A DNA stretch of 64,000 nucleotides from Tridacna crocea (GCA_943736015.1 OX031072.1:10319501-10383500); one strand, 5' to 3'; shown: positions 11,892-23,807, numbered from the stretch's first letter. Made by a program: numbers and translations. Notes: generated from the letters alone by a model not told the origin.

Positions 11892-12186
11892 GACACAATA
11901 AATCTATTAGCTGAATAAAGAGTTGAAAATGGTTCATTTATTCCTCATGCAGACTACAATAGCTGAAGCTAAGTTTGGGCAATAATCCAAGTGTGTAATA
12001 TATGGTATTATTTATTTTATGTCAATTTGTTCGAGTAATATGAGCAAACAACTTATTTTTGAAGAGGGATTTATGAAACAACCACAATAAACTTGGTATA
12101 AAAAAACTTTGAATGTCATGCCATTTCTTGATAGCACCATAAATTTCCCAGATGCTTGAGATTTTCTCAAAGAAGACAGTAATAAC

Positions 12187-12418
12187 TTAAACCTTTACCA
12201 TGCAATCCTGATAATGATTTTTAATTACCCTGAGGAAAAGCCTTTTGAAAACAGTGTGGGAAAAGAAAATGTTTTGTAACCAACATTTTCTCCTTTTCCC
12301 ACAATAATTTCCACCATATCAAAGACAAATTCTATCATTTCAGTGAGATTTAAATTGTCGTCTACAAACACTTTCAATTTAATACATTCTAAAATCATGT
12401 TGTTTGGTAATGTGTCAA
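12187..12418 (+). mobile_element. Type-1 MITE
   Basis: Left TTAA, right TCAA; the left core arm is shortened. Confidence 0.75.
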
Positions 12419-12428
12419 ATTGTCAAAA

Positions 12429-12881
12429 CTAGCTCTATCACAAATGACAAAATTTTAGTTTGGTCAAAATTTAAAGCATTTGCAGATGACAAATTAACCC
12501 TTTACCAAACGACAAAATTTCAGACTTGTCCAAATTGAAAGCGCATGCAGACGACAAAATAAACGTAACTCAAAAACTGAAGTCGCTTCCAGCAGGTTAG
12601 AAAACATTGTGGGAAAAGGAGAAAATGTTGGTTACCAGCATTTTCTTCTTTTCCCACAGTGTTTTCAAAAGGCTTCTATCTCGGGGTCGTAAAAACCAGG
12701 GATTGTTTGGTAAAGGGTTAAAGGCAGCCTAAATGACAAAATTTAACTTTCATAGGGTAAAAAACATTGTGGGCAAAGGAGAAAATGCTGGTTAACAGCA
12801 TTTTCTCCTTTTCCCGCAATGTTTTCAAAAGTCTTCTTCCTCATGGTCGTTAAAAGTTGAGATTGTGTGGTAAAGGCTTAA
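12429..12881 (-). mobile_element. Type-1 MITE, outer copy of a nest
   Basis: Its left arm stops at GACAAATTAA, then a second copy (12494-12721) intervenes, then the arm and core resume. The inner copy used a TTAA inside the outer one. Confidence 0.75.
12494..12721 (-). mobile_element. Type-1 MITE, nested inner copy
   Basis: Complete with TTAA ends, inserted in the arm of 12429-12881. Confidence 0.85.
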
Positions 12882-13057
12882 CCCTTTGTAATGACAGCCC
12901 TGCAAAATGAGACTTTTATAACATGGTGGGAAATAGAGAAATTCCTGTTATTTAGCCTTCAAAGACAAACACCATCATTGAGCCATACTTAATTTGTCAT
13001 GTGCAAATGCTTCCAACTTGTATAGGCATACAATTTTGTCATCTGATAGGGAATTAA
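12878..13057 (+). mobile_element. Type-1 MITE, core deleted
   Basis: Shares its left TTAA with the preceding element and its right TTAA with the next. The palindrome is mostly gone. Confidence 0.65.
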
Positions 13058-13282
13058 CTCTTTACTAAATGCCAAAATTCTTATTCAACTAAATTGAAGT
13101 TTTTGCAGGCAACAAAATAAAAGTAGCTCGAGTAATGATTTCCGTATTTGACAGGGTGGATAACATTGTGGGAAATGGAGAAAATGCTGGTAAGCAACAT
13201 TTTGTCCTTTTTCCACAATGTTTTTTCAAAAGCATTCTTCTTCAGAGGTGTTAAAACTCTGGACTATGTGGTAAAGAGTTCA
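13054..13282 (-). mobile_element. Type-1 MITE
   Basis: Third of a head-to-tail series; the right end is TTCA. Confidence 0.75.
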
Positions 13283-14180
13283 TAGACTTACAGAATGCTT
13301 TGGATAAACAGATTGTAATATGACACACAAATTTGGCACTATAAACACAGAGCAAAGAAAGCATGGTAAAATCTATGTTATTTTACATAGACTGACTTCA
13401 TTCTATATAGAGTAATGTCTTTCTGTATAAAGTAAGTACATGTATATAAATCAATGGAATATAATCTGCATCTGCGTTAATCAATGGAATATAATCAGCA
13501 TCAGTGTTTTTGCTCTAAGTTTGAATTTGTTTTTCCTTTCATTAAGAGTTGGTCATATTAAAATCAAAATACATGTACTGTAAACCAGAAAATGTTTGTG
13601 ATAAGCAATGTTCATGTTTCTTTCCTCACTGGCTTATTAGTGACAATTTAAGTTAGCAATCTTGATTGGGTCGCGAAATTAGCGAAACATTTCTTGCTTA
13701 GAACAAAATCATAAATACTGTACTCTGACCTTTCTTCATGACTCGGAATTACAGGTCAGATCTACTTATCAATTTCAATGTACATGTAAGTGTAAGCAAT
13801 ATCCTCCCAACATAACTTGAATAGCGACTAATGTTCGTGATTTCATGAGTTCTGGCTGAATAGCGGCAGATTATGAATGCGTCACATACCTTGTCACCAA
13901 TCTCGCTAACATAAAAAGCGCAAAATGATTTTCCTGATTTACAGTAATCTTCTTTTCTGTCATGACAAACATCACGCTGTGAGCTATGAGATGCAACAAT
14001 AATCCTCTCGGGCTATTGCCCTTGTGGATTATTTATTGTGCCTAATAACTTGGCATTGCAACTGTGGTTTATTAAAAGATAAACCAAGACAGAAAAAGAT
14101 TATTTCTTAATTCTACCATGCTTTCGTTGCACAGTGTTTATAGAGCCGAATTCACATGTCCATGTTACAATGTTTGAAAA
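13283..14180. other. No gene seen
   Basis: AT-rich. An imperfect 25-bp repeat of TCAATGGAATATAATC occurs at about 13452 and 13481. No credible exon. Confidence 0.5.
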
Positions 14181-14183
14181 ATT

Positions 14184-14318
14184 TCTGACATTATATTTTA
14201 GACTAGTCCAAATTAAATTTTTTTGCAGATGACAAATTCAATGTGGTTCAAACAATGAGGTTTTTCTTGGAAAAGACAGAAAACTTTGTCCTAACAACTA
14301 AAATGATGGGATAGGTCC
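14184..14318 (-). mobile_element. Type-1 MITE fragment
   Basis: Decayed left arm with GCAGATGACAAATTCA and a remnant of one core arm. Confidence 0.45.
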
Positions 14319-14546
14319 TTAATCCTTTCCCAAACAAGCCCTTGTTTTCATGTGTCCACAGTACGAGTCTTCTGAAAACACTGTAGGAAAAGGAGAAATT
14401 GCTTGTAACAAGCAATTTCTCCTTTTCCCACAGTGTTTCCTACCGATTTGGAGAACTTTCTGCCATTTTTATCAAATCTGAAATTGTCGTCTGCAAACTC
14501 TTTTAGTTTAGAAGAGTCTAAAATTTGTCGTTTGGGAAAGGGATAA
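14319..14546 (+). mobile_element. Type-1 MITE with altered paired core
   Basis: The inner core reads AATTGCTTG with CAAGCAATT in the partner arm, instead of AATGCTGG with CCAGCATT. Confidence 0.8.
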
Positions 14547-14551
14547 GAAGG

Positions 14552-14681
14552 GAGAAAAGATTGAAGGAAAAGAAGCAAATGCTGATCATCAGTGCATGAA
14601 TTTTCTCCTTTTTCCAGAATATTTTCAAATGTTTTCTACATCAGGGTCATTGAAACTCTGGATTGCGTGGTATTGGATTAA
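14552..14681 (-). mobile_element. Type-1 MITE right half
   Basis: The core is partly self-complementary. Ends ATTAA, shared with the next element. Confidence 0.6.
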
Positions 14682-14906
14682 CTCTTTACCACACAATCCT
14701 AACTTTTAACGAGATTAGGTGGACACCACTTGGAAACATTGTTGGAAAAGAAGAAAATGATGGTAACCTGCATTTTCTCCTTTTCCCACAATAATTTCTA
14801 CCCTATCACAGACAAATTTCCTCATTTAAGTTGCATTTAAATTGCTGCCCGTAACTGCTTTGAATTTGGGCAAAGTTAACATTTCCCTTGTGTGATAAAA
14901 GATTAA
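14678..14906 (+). mobile_element. Type-1 MITE at unit A left edge
   Basis: Its right half recurs at 26508-26614, so the duplication boundary falls near its palindrome. Confidence 0.8.
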
Positions 14907-15026
14907 TAATATAACCAAAACAGCTCCTCTATAAGAGTTCTCTTCTTTGGTTTAACATAACCTCACCACTTGATCTCTAACTTTATCAATAATATAACAA
15001 AAACAAGTTCTACATTTTACAAGAAC

Positions 15027-18000
15027 CTAAAGTTCCTCTATAAGAGTCCTCTTCTTTGGTTTGACATGCCCTCCCCACTTTATCTCTAACTCACTTTTAG
15101 ATTTATTGAAAAGATCAACGTCACTTTTAATGAGCGAATATTCAAGGTTCAATTCTGGCACTAAATCAAGCATACACATTCCGTAACTCTGTCCCCAACT
15201 TAACAAAAATTCACACTTTTTCTTGCACTGAAACAGTTGTTTTCTGTGAGTTCCCGTTTTCTCAGTTTCTGCTTTTCTGACACTGTGTTTTGTTGTTGAT
15301 TTATATGCAGTTCTGAAAACCTGAAATAAATCCGACACTGCTAGTAAAATATATCTCAGAGGATCGTCTTTGATTGGACAGGAAATAATCTCCAGCACAT
15401 CATTTAGGACTGATAAATTCTGTTCTACATTGGAGTCAAACCCACAATTCTTTGACTGTAATTTAGAAAAACAAGACTGTATTGAATCTCGCACACTTTC
15501 AAAATTTTGACCTTGACCTAGAACACTGGAAAGATTTATTAGGTCTTCAGCACTGTCAGTTGCCATGGAAACATGGTCCCCATTATGTAGTCTGCAAATA
15601 TATGCGTACGAGTACAGAACATTCAACAGATTATATCTTACATCAGCCGATGGTTTTGTTCTTAAAAGTTCTGATATTTTTGGAATTTCAGATTTAATAT
15701 TTGGTTTACTGCTGTCTTGTTTCACTGAATCCATTTCCATGACAACAGGAACTGCCTCTTTCCACCATGGAGTCCATTCTTCCACCAGGTTACCAAGACG
15801 ACCATCAGTGATCATGTGCTCAAATTCCCTCTTCTCCTGTAAAAGATACAAAAGAAGTAATGCAAGTGTATCTTCAACCTTTTTCTAGACAACCCTGTAT
15901 TTTTCACAGCCACCAAGAAAGCTTTTGGAAAAAGATTATGTGAACAGGTGGGTAGATAGAGTAGAAAATATTGTGGTAAAAGTGAAAATGCTAGTTTCAA
16001 GCATTTCACTTATTCCAAAAATATTTTCTACCCTTTCTTGTATTGGATGTATGGTGTTCAACGCCGTTTTAAACATTATTTCAGTTATATCTCGGGGGGC
16101 TAGTGCATCTATCTATGCATTCCTGGAGTTTCCGTTACCAGTATTTCACACAATTTTCCTTCCAAGCCACAGGCTGCTTTCCCACATGATCATCGTCAAA
16201 AAGATGGTCAGCAGTGGGAGAGGAATTGATTCTGTCACAGTGACTATCATCAATCCTTGGAAAGAAATTGGCTGAGTCAGGGGTCGTAGCCAGGGATTGA
16301 ACCCTGGACCCGTCTTCTAAAGTCCTGCAAGCTACCGATTGAACTACCAGGGCTTGGCTCTACCCTTTCTAGAACAAGTTTAAACTTATTAAAGACATTT
16401 CCGTCTGTCAGCTGTGAATAGTAACATATGTAAATTTTTGTCATCCTAGACTCTGGAAATTGGGACAAGTGACTTATGTGTATGTTTTCTGGAAGTTTAA
16501 ATTAGTTCTGTGCAAGACATCCAACTGTTTAACCCATTACCACACAATCCCTACTTTTGACGCCCCTGTGAAAGAAGCCTTTAGAAAACATTGTGGGAAA
16601 AAGGAGAAAATGCTGGTTACCAGCATTTTCTCCTTTTCCCACAATGTTTTCTACCCTTCACAAGACAAATTGCAATTTTTCAGTCACTTTTATTTTGTCG
16701 TCTGCAAATGCTTCTGATTTGGACAATCCTAAAATTTTATTGTTTGGTAATGAGTTAACCCTTTACCACACAACCCTCTCTTTTAACAACCCTGGGAAAG
16801 AAACGTTTTGAAAACATTGTAGGAAAAGGAGAAAATGCTGGTAACCAGCATTTTCTCCTTTTCCTACAATGTTTTCTAACCTTCCAAATACAAGTTTTAA
16901 TTTTGAGTCACAGTTATTTTTTCATCTGCAAATGCTTCCAATTTGGACAAATCTACTATTTTGTTCTTTGGTAAGGTTAATCCAAAACACTATCCAAAGT
17001 CAGAAAACATAAAAAGTTCCAGTTAAGTTGCTTTGGACCATGTACTATTCAATTATCATTGCATAATTGTTGTAAATGTTCCCTCTGGCTTGAATCAAGA
17101 CAGTTTCATCTTCCTACAACAGGTTGATCAAATGTATGATGTTTAACACCATTTTCAACATTAATCTAGTTATATCACAGCAGCCAGTGCATCTATCCAT
17201 CCTTTTCTTGAGATTCTTTTACCAGTGATCCACACAATATTCTTTTCAAGCCACTGGCTGCTTTCCCACACAATTGTTGCTACATACTAAGCTCCTACCA
17301 AAGATGTTTGCTTGTGTTAACTTAACCCTTTACAAGATGACAAAACTTTAGCCTCGTCCAAATCGAAAGCATTTGCACACGACAATATAAATGTGACTCA
17401 AATAATGGAATTTGATCTTCACAGAGTTGAAAACCTTGTGGGAAAAGGAGATTTCTGCTGGTTACCAGAATTTTCTCCTTTGCTCACAATGTTTTCAATA
17501 GGCTTCTTCCTCAATGGTGTTAAAAGTCGTCACTGTGTGGAAAAGGATTAAGACCTAAAATAACTTTCATAGCAAGGGGTTAAATACCTGTTCTGTTAAT
17601 CTTTCCCAAACTTGATCAGTATCCTTTTCAAGGTCAAGGTTATCAAGCCTTTCATGAAGGTCGTCACCATCATCAAGGTCAAGGTCATCTAGATCAGGAT
17701 CAGTTTCTGCTCTTGACAAAATATCCATTAGTTTTCTCTTTTCTTCAGGATCTACTGAACAATCTTTCAGACCTGGAAAGTACCATATCAAACACCAAGT
17801 TTTTGGACAAGATCAAATTCAAAGCATCTGCAGACAACGAATTAAATCTTGTTAATATGATGATTTCTGACTTTGCTAGAGTAGAAAAAATTGTGGGAAA
17901 AGAAGAAAATGCTGGTTACCAGCATTTTCTCCTTTTCCCACAATGTTTTCTGCAAGCTTTTTTCTCAGGGTCGTTAAAAGCCGGGATTGCTTGGTAAGGA

Positions 18001-19669
18001 ATTAATATATGTATTTTTCTGTGATAGAAACATTTAGAAATTTGCATTATTATCACAAGAACTACAAACAGAACCGGAAACAGTGAAAAGCCACAAGTTT
18101 GATCACACCACTGATCAGAGAGATGGCAATGCAAAGCTTTATGCTATGAAACTATAGGTAGTTTAAAACAAAGCTCCAGATACAGGGAGTGAACTTGATT
18201 TCAAAATTGGAAATGTTAGATATTCTCCACTAAACCCTATGTTATCATTATAATTACTCATAAGAATCATCTCATCATAGGGTTTCCAAAAGAAATAATG
18301 GATTTAGAATACAATTGCTCCCTCTTATCTGGAGCTCTGTTTAAATCTAAAAATAAGACCCAAACAAATGCAAGGTCAAGGCTGATTTGTAAAGAATGTC
18401 TCAGCAAAGTAGACCAGAAAGTGTAGATCAAAGATCAGACAGCATGCTTTATGCAGTCTGATCTTGATCTAAACTGGCTGCAAAAGCTACTACAATTGTG
18501 AAAGGCACTTTAAAAGGTTTAAAAGTCACAGACTGCACTTCATAAGGTGTCCGTGGCAATTTTCTCTTTGTAGCATCTAAAAATATTCATGGAATGGGGA
18601 AAACAATACACAATTTTTGATTGGGAATGGGGCAGAAATTAGGCGGGCCTAAGGCCCCTGAGAAAAGGCAGAAAATTCCCTGCATTTGAGTTTTAGATGT
18701 CCTTCTTGAAGAATGGTGAAAAAAAAGAAAAAAAAATCCAACAAGATAACCTAGCTTACCAGGTTGTTGAAAAAAAAAATTGTTTTACAAAATTTTTCAT
18801 CAAACTGAACCAGCTACCTGGTATTCAACATAACTTGACTAGGAAGTTTAAAACATTGTTTCTCTGGTGTGCAAAGATATTTTCAACATTTTTTTCAGTC
18901 ATATCACCATCATCTGGGCATACATTTATGAATTCCTGGGGTTTGAAATTCATTGACTAGCCTTGTAATGTTTACATTTTTTTTTCTATCATTCTTATGA
19001 ATACTCTTGTTCATTTTTTCAAGAATTTTCTAAATTTGACAGTAACAAAACTTCTGTTTGGATAAACTATTAATATCTAAATCTAGGATTACACTTAGAA
19101 TGACTTAAGCTTGGTTGGTATATACAGACACTTCACTAGCCACTCTTTGCAAGCAGCTGGCTGCTTTCTTACATAACCACCATGCTGATTACTGGCATTT
19201 TGTGTTTTTCTTCACAATGTTTTCTTTATAACCCTTTAACCCTTTATCAAACAATCCCTAGTTTTTACAAACCTGAGATAGAAACCTTTTGAAAACATTG
19301 AGGGAAAAGGGGAAAATGTTGGTAACTAGTATTTTCTCCTTTTTCCTACAATGTTTTCAGAAGGCTTCTTTCTCTGGGTCATTGAAACCAGGGATTTTTT
19401 GATAAAAGGTTAACAGATGAGAAGCAAGACTAATACACCAACGACTCTAAATTAAAAGGTCTACCTTCCATGAAGCAGTCCTTATAGAACATCTCTGAAC
19501 AATCCCTATGTTTGTCAGATTTATAGCAGCTAAGTGTACAGTATGCAGTGTTGCATCTGGGACATGTATACTTGGATGTGTTCTTCAAGCACAAGCCGCA
19601 GATTTTATCTCCATTAGTAACATCCGCTTCGCTCTCTATGGTTAATATTTCCAGCTTTTTGTCTGCCAT
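15027..19669 (-). CDS. ZNHIT2: Zinc finger HIT domain-containing protein 2, three exons
   Basis: Exons on the minus strand are 19669-19465, 17772-17588 and 15836-15027. Lengths of 205, 185 and 810 nt join in phase to 399 residues; the human protein is about 403. The N-terminus carries a treble-clef HIT finger with ligands C24, C27, C36, C39, C44, C48, H54 and C57. Exon 2 encodes an acidic linker rich in D/L with the family motif VWERLTE. Exon 3 has EEWTPWWK, LNVLYSYAYICRLHNGD and the C-terminal TLIEEL, all characteristic of ZNHIT2. The family works with the R2TP/RUVBL chaperone in snRNP and polymerase assembly; that role comes from family knowledge. Donor 1 is a non-optimal GTAGAC. The gene lies in unit A of a segmental triplication and is the only intact copy. 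TTAA hairpin elements flank exon 2 closely on both sides. Confidence 0.9.
15868..16460 (+). mobile_element. Old type-1-related element split by a SINE
   Basis: Pieces 15868-16038 and 16371-16460 are contiguous in unit B (27737-27975) and unit C (37340-37590). The core variant is GTGAAAATG with TTTCAC in the partner arm. Confidence 0.7.
16039..16359 (-). mobile_element. tRNA-derived SINE, full length
   Basis: It is flanked by an exact 11-bp duplication CTACCCTTTCT (16028-16038 and 16360-16370). Reading the minus strand, the head has A box TAGTTCAATCGGTAG and B box GGTTCAATCCC. A body follows that recurs at 2766, 17127, 24355, 28251, 37863 and 48826. Units B and C lack the insertion, which gives the empty site. 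Confidence 0.88.
16529..16758 (+). mobile_element. Type-1 MITE, first of a pair
   Basis: Complete. Unit B has only TTTAATTC at this site (about 28107), so the pair arrived after duplication or was lost from B. Confidence 0.88.
16755..16980 (+). mobile_element. Type-1 MITE, second of a pair
   Basis: Shares TTAA with the previous copy. The core has TAGG paired with CCTA. Confidence 0.88.
17127..17285 (-). mobile_element. SINE, truncated
   Basis: Body only; the tRNA-like head is missing. The orthologous insert in unit B (28251-28557) is longer. Confidence 0.65.
17322..17551 (-). mobile_element. Type-1 MITE downstream of ZNHIT2 exon 2
   Basis: TTAA ends; 36 bp from the donor side of the exon. 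Confidence 0.8.
17778..18005 (-). mobile_element. Type-1 MITE abutting ZNHIT2 exon 2 acceptor
   Basis: The CCATATCAAACACC arm lies within about 15 bp of the CAG acceptor, so the branch-point region of that intron is MITE sequence. The right end is GGAATTAA. Confidence 0.75.
18171..18338. mobile_element. Foldback MITE, GAGCTCCAGATA ends
   Basis: AGCTCCAGATACAGGGAG at the left, CTCCCTCTTATCTGGAGCT at the right; same family as 1834-1996. Confidence 0.7.
18410..18490. repeat. Isolated type-3 core
   Basis: AGATCAAGATCAGACTGCA (reverse) faces AGATCAAAGATCAGACAGCA, forming a ~25-bp palindrome. Confidence 0.6.
18838..19175 (-). mobile_element. Decayed SINE
   Basis: Scattered matches to the SINE body (CAGTCATATCACC, AGCAGCTGGCTGCTTTC). 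Weak. Confidence 0.35.
19236..19413. mobile_element. Symmetric type-1 MITE (two like arms)
   Basis: Both outer arms are of the AAACAATCCC / GGGATTTTTTG type, so the element is palindromic end to end. A truncated orthologue is at 28653-28800. Confidence 0.8.
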
Positions 19670-19871
19670 CTCTTCTGTTTTCTTTGCCTGAAATATGAAA
19701 ATGAAAAGTGATCTATTCTCTGCAAAAAGCAGTTTGATTCATCAGCAAAAAGTATCAACCAAATTCAAACATCAGCCTACATGGCAAAATAACATCTAAG
19801 CTAGCCAGTGACTTAGGGAACAGTGTATCCTGTTAGGTGTATAAGTACAAAATTGAATCTGCAGGCGATGT

Positions 19872-20096
19872 TTAACCCTTTATTACACAATAACAACTTT
19901 TGACTGTCCTGTGGAAGACACCTTTTGAAAACATTGTGGGAAATGGAGAAATGGTAAACAGCATTTTCTCCTTTTTCCACTAAGTTTTCTACCCTATCAA
20001 AGAAAAATTGCACCATTGGAGCCACTATGAAATTGTCATCTGAAAATGCTTTCAATTTGGATAGGTCTACAATGTTGCCGTTTGGTAAAGGGTTAA
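19872..20096 (+). mobile_element. Type-1 MITE shared by units A and B
   Basis: Present at the same site in B (29352-29577), so it predates the duplication. The core has lost the inner AATGCTGG of one arm. Confidence 0.85.
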
Positions 20097-20116
20097 AATT
20101 CTCTATATTGGGACTC

Positions 20117-20353
20117 TTAAACCATTACCACTGTACCACACAATCCCTACTTTTGACACCCCTGAGAAAGAAGCCTTTTGAAAACACTGTAGGAAAAGGA
20201 GAAAATGCTGGTAACCAGCATTTTATCCTTTTCCCACAGTGCTTTCTACCCTTCCCAGATCAATTTTCAATTTTTCAGTCACCTTTACTTTGTTGTCTGC
20301 AAATGCTTTCAATTTGAACCAGTCTAAAATTTTCTCATGTGGTAAAGAGTTAA
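20117..20353 (+). mobile_element. Type-1 MITE, unit A only
   Basis: Complete, with an eight-base insert in the left terminus. Unit B reads GGACTCTTTAAATTATGG here (about 29594), an empty TTAA site. Confidence 0.85.
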
Positions 20354-20639
20354 ATTGTGGATGGCATGCATTCTAGTGCCTGCTCAGAGCAGAGGTTGCT
20401 CCGAATTACATAAACATTGTGAGGCATGTGAACAACCAGAAGTCTGCAAGCCCAGGCTTCAATGTCCAGTTTGCATGTATGCCTTTCAAAGAAGAAATGA
20501 CAGGCAGACATTTAACAAAAAGCAAAAAGTTTTGGCCCCTGTCAGGAGACTGTGGACAGGGGACTGCGCAAGCCAACCTAGGTTGACACTTTTTACAGAT
20601 GCATGAAGCCTCCTTCTCGCAGAGCATAGCTCAAACAGA

Positions 20640-21030
20640 CTCATGAAATTCTGTACGAAATTTGGTGTAAATGGAAAGTTAAGTCATTAATTTATCTAAC
20701 AATCCCTGCTCATGTCACTCGCCCATGTTACTGGCAGGTAACAAGAATATTGCAGCATGAAGTCAGAGAAGTGTCTGACATGCCATTGTGATAAACTTTC
20801 ATTCCACAAACACTCTAGGAATGGCTGGTATGATGGGGAGCAGAGAAAAATTCATTAAAAAAAAAAATATATATATATATCAGAGCAACCTTTCAGACTA
20901 ATGTAGTGTCAAAGATGTCATGGATTTTGAAGAATACCTTCTAGAAATAAACCACTTTACATCCATCAACACCTTGTTCAAAAATCGGGTACCAACAAAA
21001 AACAGTAAAGTCAATCATGACGTTGTGTTC
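20640..21030. other. Unit A spacer
   Basis: Non-coding sequence shared with unit B (29880-30050 and 30572-30740). Contains a short (AT)n at 20867-20880. Confidence 0.5.
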
Positions 21031-21038
21031 TCATGTCG

Positions 21039-21544
21039 ATTTACGGATGTTTCGGTAACAGACGAGTTTGGTAACATAGACTTATAGAGTAAATCGATTG
21101 GATGTTTCGGTAACAAAGCGATTGTATAGTGTTTATGTATTGTGACATTCTTTACTACATCCAACGCATGGCTTTATTTTGTTCAAACCTTCATTATTTA
21201 AAACCTTAATGTGTATTTTCCACTATGTAACATAAATAATTTTTTGTTATGTATATAGCATACTTCATTCCATGCTGTATAGATCTATATTGACCATGTG
21301 GATTGCCTATCTTTCAAACTAGAGGGTGGAAAGTGAAAAGATAAAAGGTTTGAACCTATCTATCAAGGGATAAATGGGTGAAAAGTGCAAAAGTAAAAGG
21401 TTTGAACATAACAAAGCCATACATTAGGTGTTAAGAACATAAACACAATATAACTGCTTTGTTACCGAAACATCCAATCGATTTACTATTAAAGTCTATG
21501 TTTCCGAACTCGTCTGTTAGTGTTACTGAAACATCTGTCACCCT
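21039..21544. mobile_element. ~505-bp TIR element, copy 1
   Basis: Flanked by TCATGTCG (21031-21038, 21545-21552). Long imperfect inverted arms carry GATGTTTCGGTAACAGAC and GTCTATGTTTCCGAACTCG. Unit B has no insertion at this site (31555-31570). The 8-9 bp duplication suggests a Mutator-like element; there is no ORF. Confidence 0.85.
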
Positions 21545-21552
21545 TCATGTCG

Positions 21553-23807
21553 TATTCAGTATTATGCCAGATAATTTTAGCCTTTAATGAAGGCTTTATA
21601 GCTAATACCTTTTCCTTTAAAGGTTCAAAATAAAGAAATCATTCAAACAACAATCAATGCAAGATGTAGTCATTTTCTTTGATGAAAAAACGTTTTCGTA
21701 CATGGCGGCTTTTAAGACAAGGGAAATAACCTTGCAATTGCGGTAGGCCTAAAATCGCAAAGTGTTAACCAGCCGACAACATGTAATAATACCATGTAGA
21801 TCTATCTACAGCAAAACTGCGAGTCAAGACGGTAGGTAATACATCTAGGAGAGGAAATAGACTTTTTAAAAGATAAAAATTGGACTAGAATACAGGAAAC
21901 GAGAGATATTAAAGCTACTACATATCATTGTGGACTGGTCTCGGGTCTGGAAACGTTGACCGCCGGATTTCATTGTGAATTTATGGTCAAAGGGAGAGAA
22001 CTCGTACAGTCTTTTATCAATTAGTTATGAAGAGTACTCTCCCTTATTATACTTCGGGATAGCCTGTTTTTCAACCATTACAGTCACACCAACACTTTAA
22101 GAACCGGTGCAAGGTTAATTTATGCCCTCACGGTCTATCGAAAAAACTGTACCCTCAGTTAACCCTTATCCTGCTGAAAGAGTAAACTTTGAAGCCGATT
22201 CTAAAAATCAAATCTTTGCTATTTCACAGGAGTTTTCTTTTGAGAAAGTTTCTGACTGGCCAGTGCAGTTTCAAGATCAAACTGTACGTTCATAAGTAAA
22301 TCGAAGTTTAGTCTGTGCTGTTTTTAACGTTATGGTTTGCCCGCCGGTATTTTTCAGTCAAATACAGGATGCTGTTGTGTTATTTTAAATCAATTCATAG
22401 TCCGAGGGAAGTGTTCAAATTAAAAGAGAGTGATCTCGCCTCTTACAACCTTCCACTCAAAAAAAAAGGGGGGGAAGGGGGTGGGGGGGCAAAACTGGAA
22501 TCAACATCAATAAATCGGCAAAATATCATAGCTTTCATCTCCATTTATTAGCTTGGAAGATTTAGACCTGTATGATTTCACTTTCTGTCCCATGTCTCTT
22601 ACGGTCATTGATCAAAGAAATGATTGGAATGTGACTATTCAGTTCATATTATCGATATTTGTCAGTAACCACGAAAACCTAATTGAACGAAAACGTGTCA
22701 TTGGTTTATAGATTTAAACCGTAACATATAAAAGCTTATTTACCGTATACGTAAATCACTTGATAAATTCTATAATTATATATACACATTCTACGTGCGC
22801 TCTTACTTTGATAACCGAATATTTATTGTTATTTCCGAGTTTGAATTTCGGCGGTCGCCTTGTTTACAAATATGACAAAATGAAAGGGAGACTACCATCT
22901 ATTTACAAAATAGTATCCAGGTATGCAACTGGGTTTTTCTTTCATTTGTCTCCTATCATGATGTTTAAAGAAGAAGCAGCATCTACAATGAATCCCGTAT
23001 TAAACTATGCCACAAATAATGACAGCTCTACGATTTTTTTTTTTTCGATACGGATCGTCTACATAAACTTGCCGGAAATGATAAATTCGTCTTTGGTTTT
23101 ATGCAGTCTACAAATTAAAGGGACGTAACTCTGGTATTACGGAAGTGATGTCAGTATGTACGAGTTTTCTCCCTTTGACCATAAATTTTTCATAATTTAA
23201 GCCGTATACCCATTCAGTGCCACACAGACCTTTCCCACTGACGAAAATCAATGTAAACAGTTCGGAGGGAAAATCAAAGTGTATATGAAGTACAGGATTT
23301 TCTAAAAGATCAATTTTATTCTCCGTAAATTCTTAAAAAGATTAATATACAAACTTGTCACAATAATCTTGAATAGTTCTAAACTGATTTTTAAAGCCCT
23401 TTTTCATCATAGTTTTATTAGCCTATTTCCCTTACTAGATTATGTGAATTTTTAGAAAATAGAATCAATTTGGAGAAGTCTAACATTTTGTTGTTTAGTA
23501 CAGTTTTATTTCGGTGTTTTTTTTTTCATAATTCCTTGATATAACTACGGAATTAATTAATTATATGTCAGGCGATATTCTTTAAAAAGATATTGAAATG
23601 ATAATGTTAAAAGATTATTTTGACCTAAGTAAGTATGGAATTCCAGACGTGATGATTTCCATTTCATCAGGGATCATCTATATGTCCCTTGAGAGACAGT
23701 CGTTTGGGGTAAAGAAATGGCCTCTCACATCAAAAGTCAGAGAATTAAGGCCAAGCATTGGCTACAACTTGTAACCCCCCTGTCCCATGGGAGACAGCTG
23801 TGTTGGG
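21553..23807. other. Unit A spacer without genes
   Basis: Aligned to unit B 31570-33980. Holds a ~29-bp inverted repeat (about 21978-22007 and 23159-23188) around TTTGACCATAAAT, G-rich runs at 22468-22490, and no credible exon. Confidence 0.5.

Noticed and set aside
16270-16359. A tRNA gene on the minus strand
   Set aside because: A and B boxes are present, but the segment is the head of a SINE bounded by an 11-bp duplication and lacks a proper acceptor stem.
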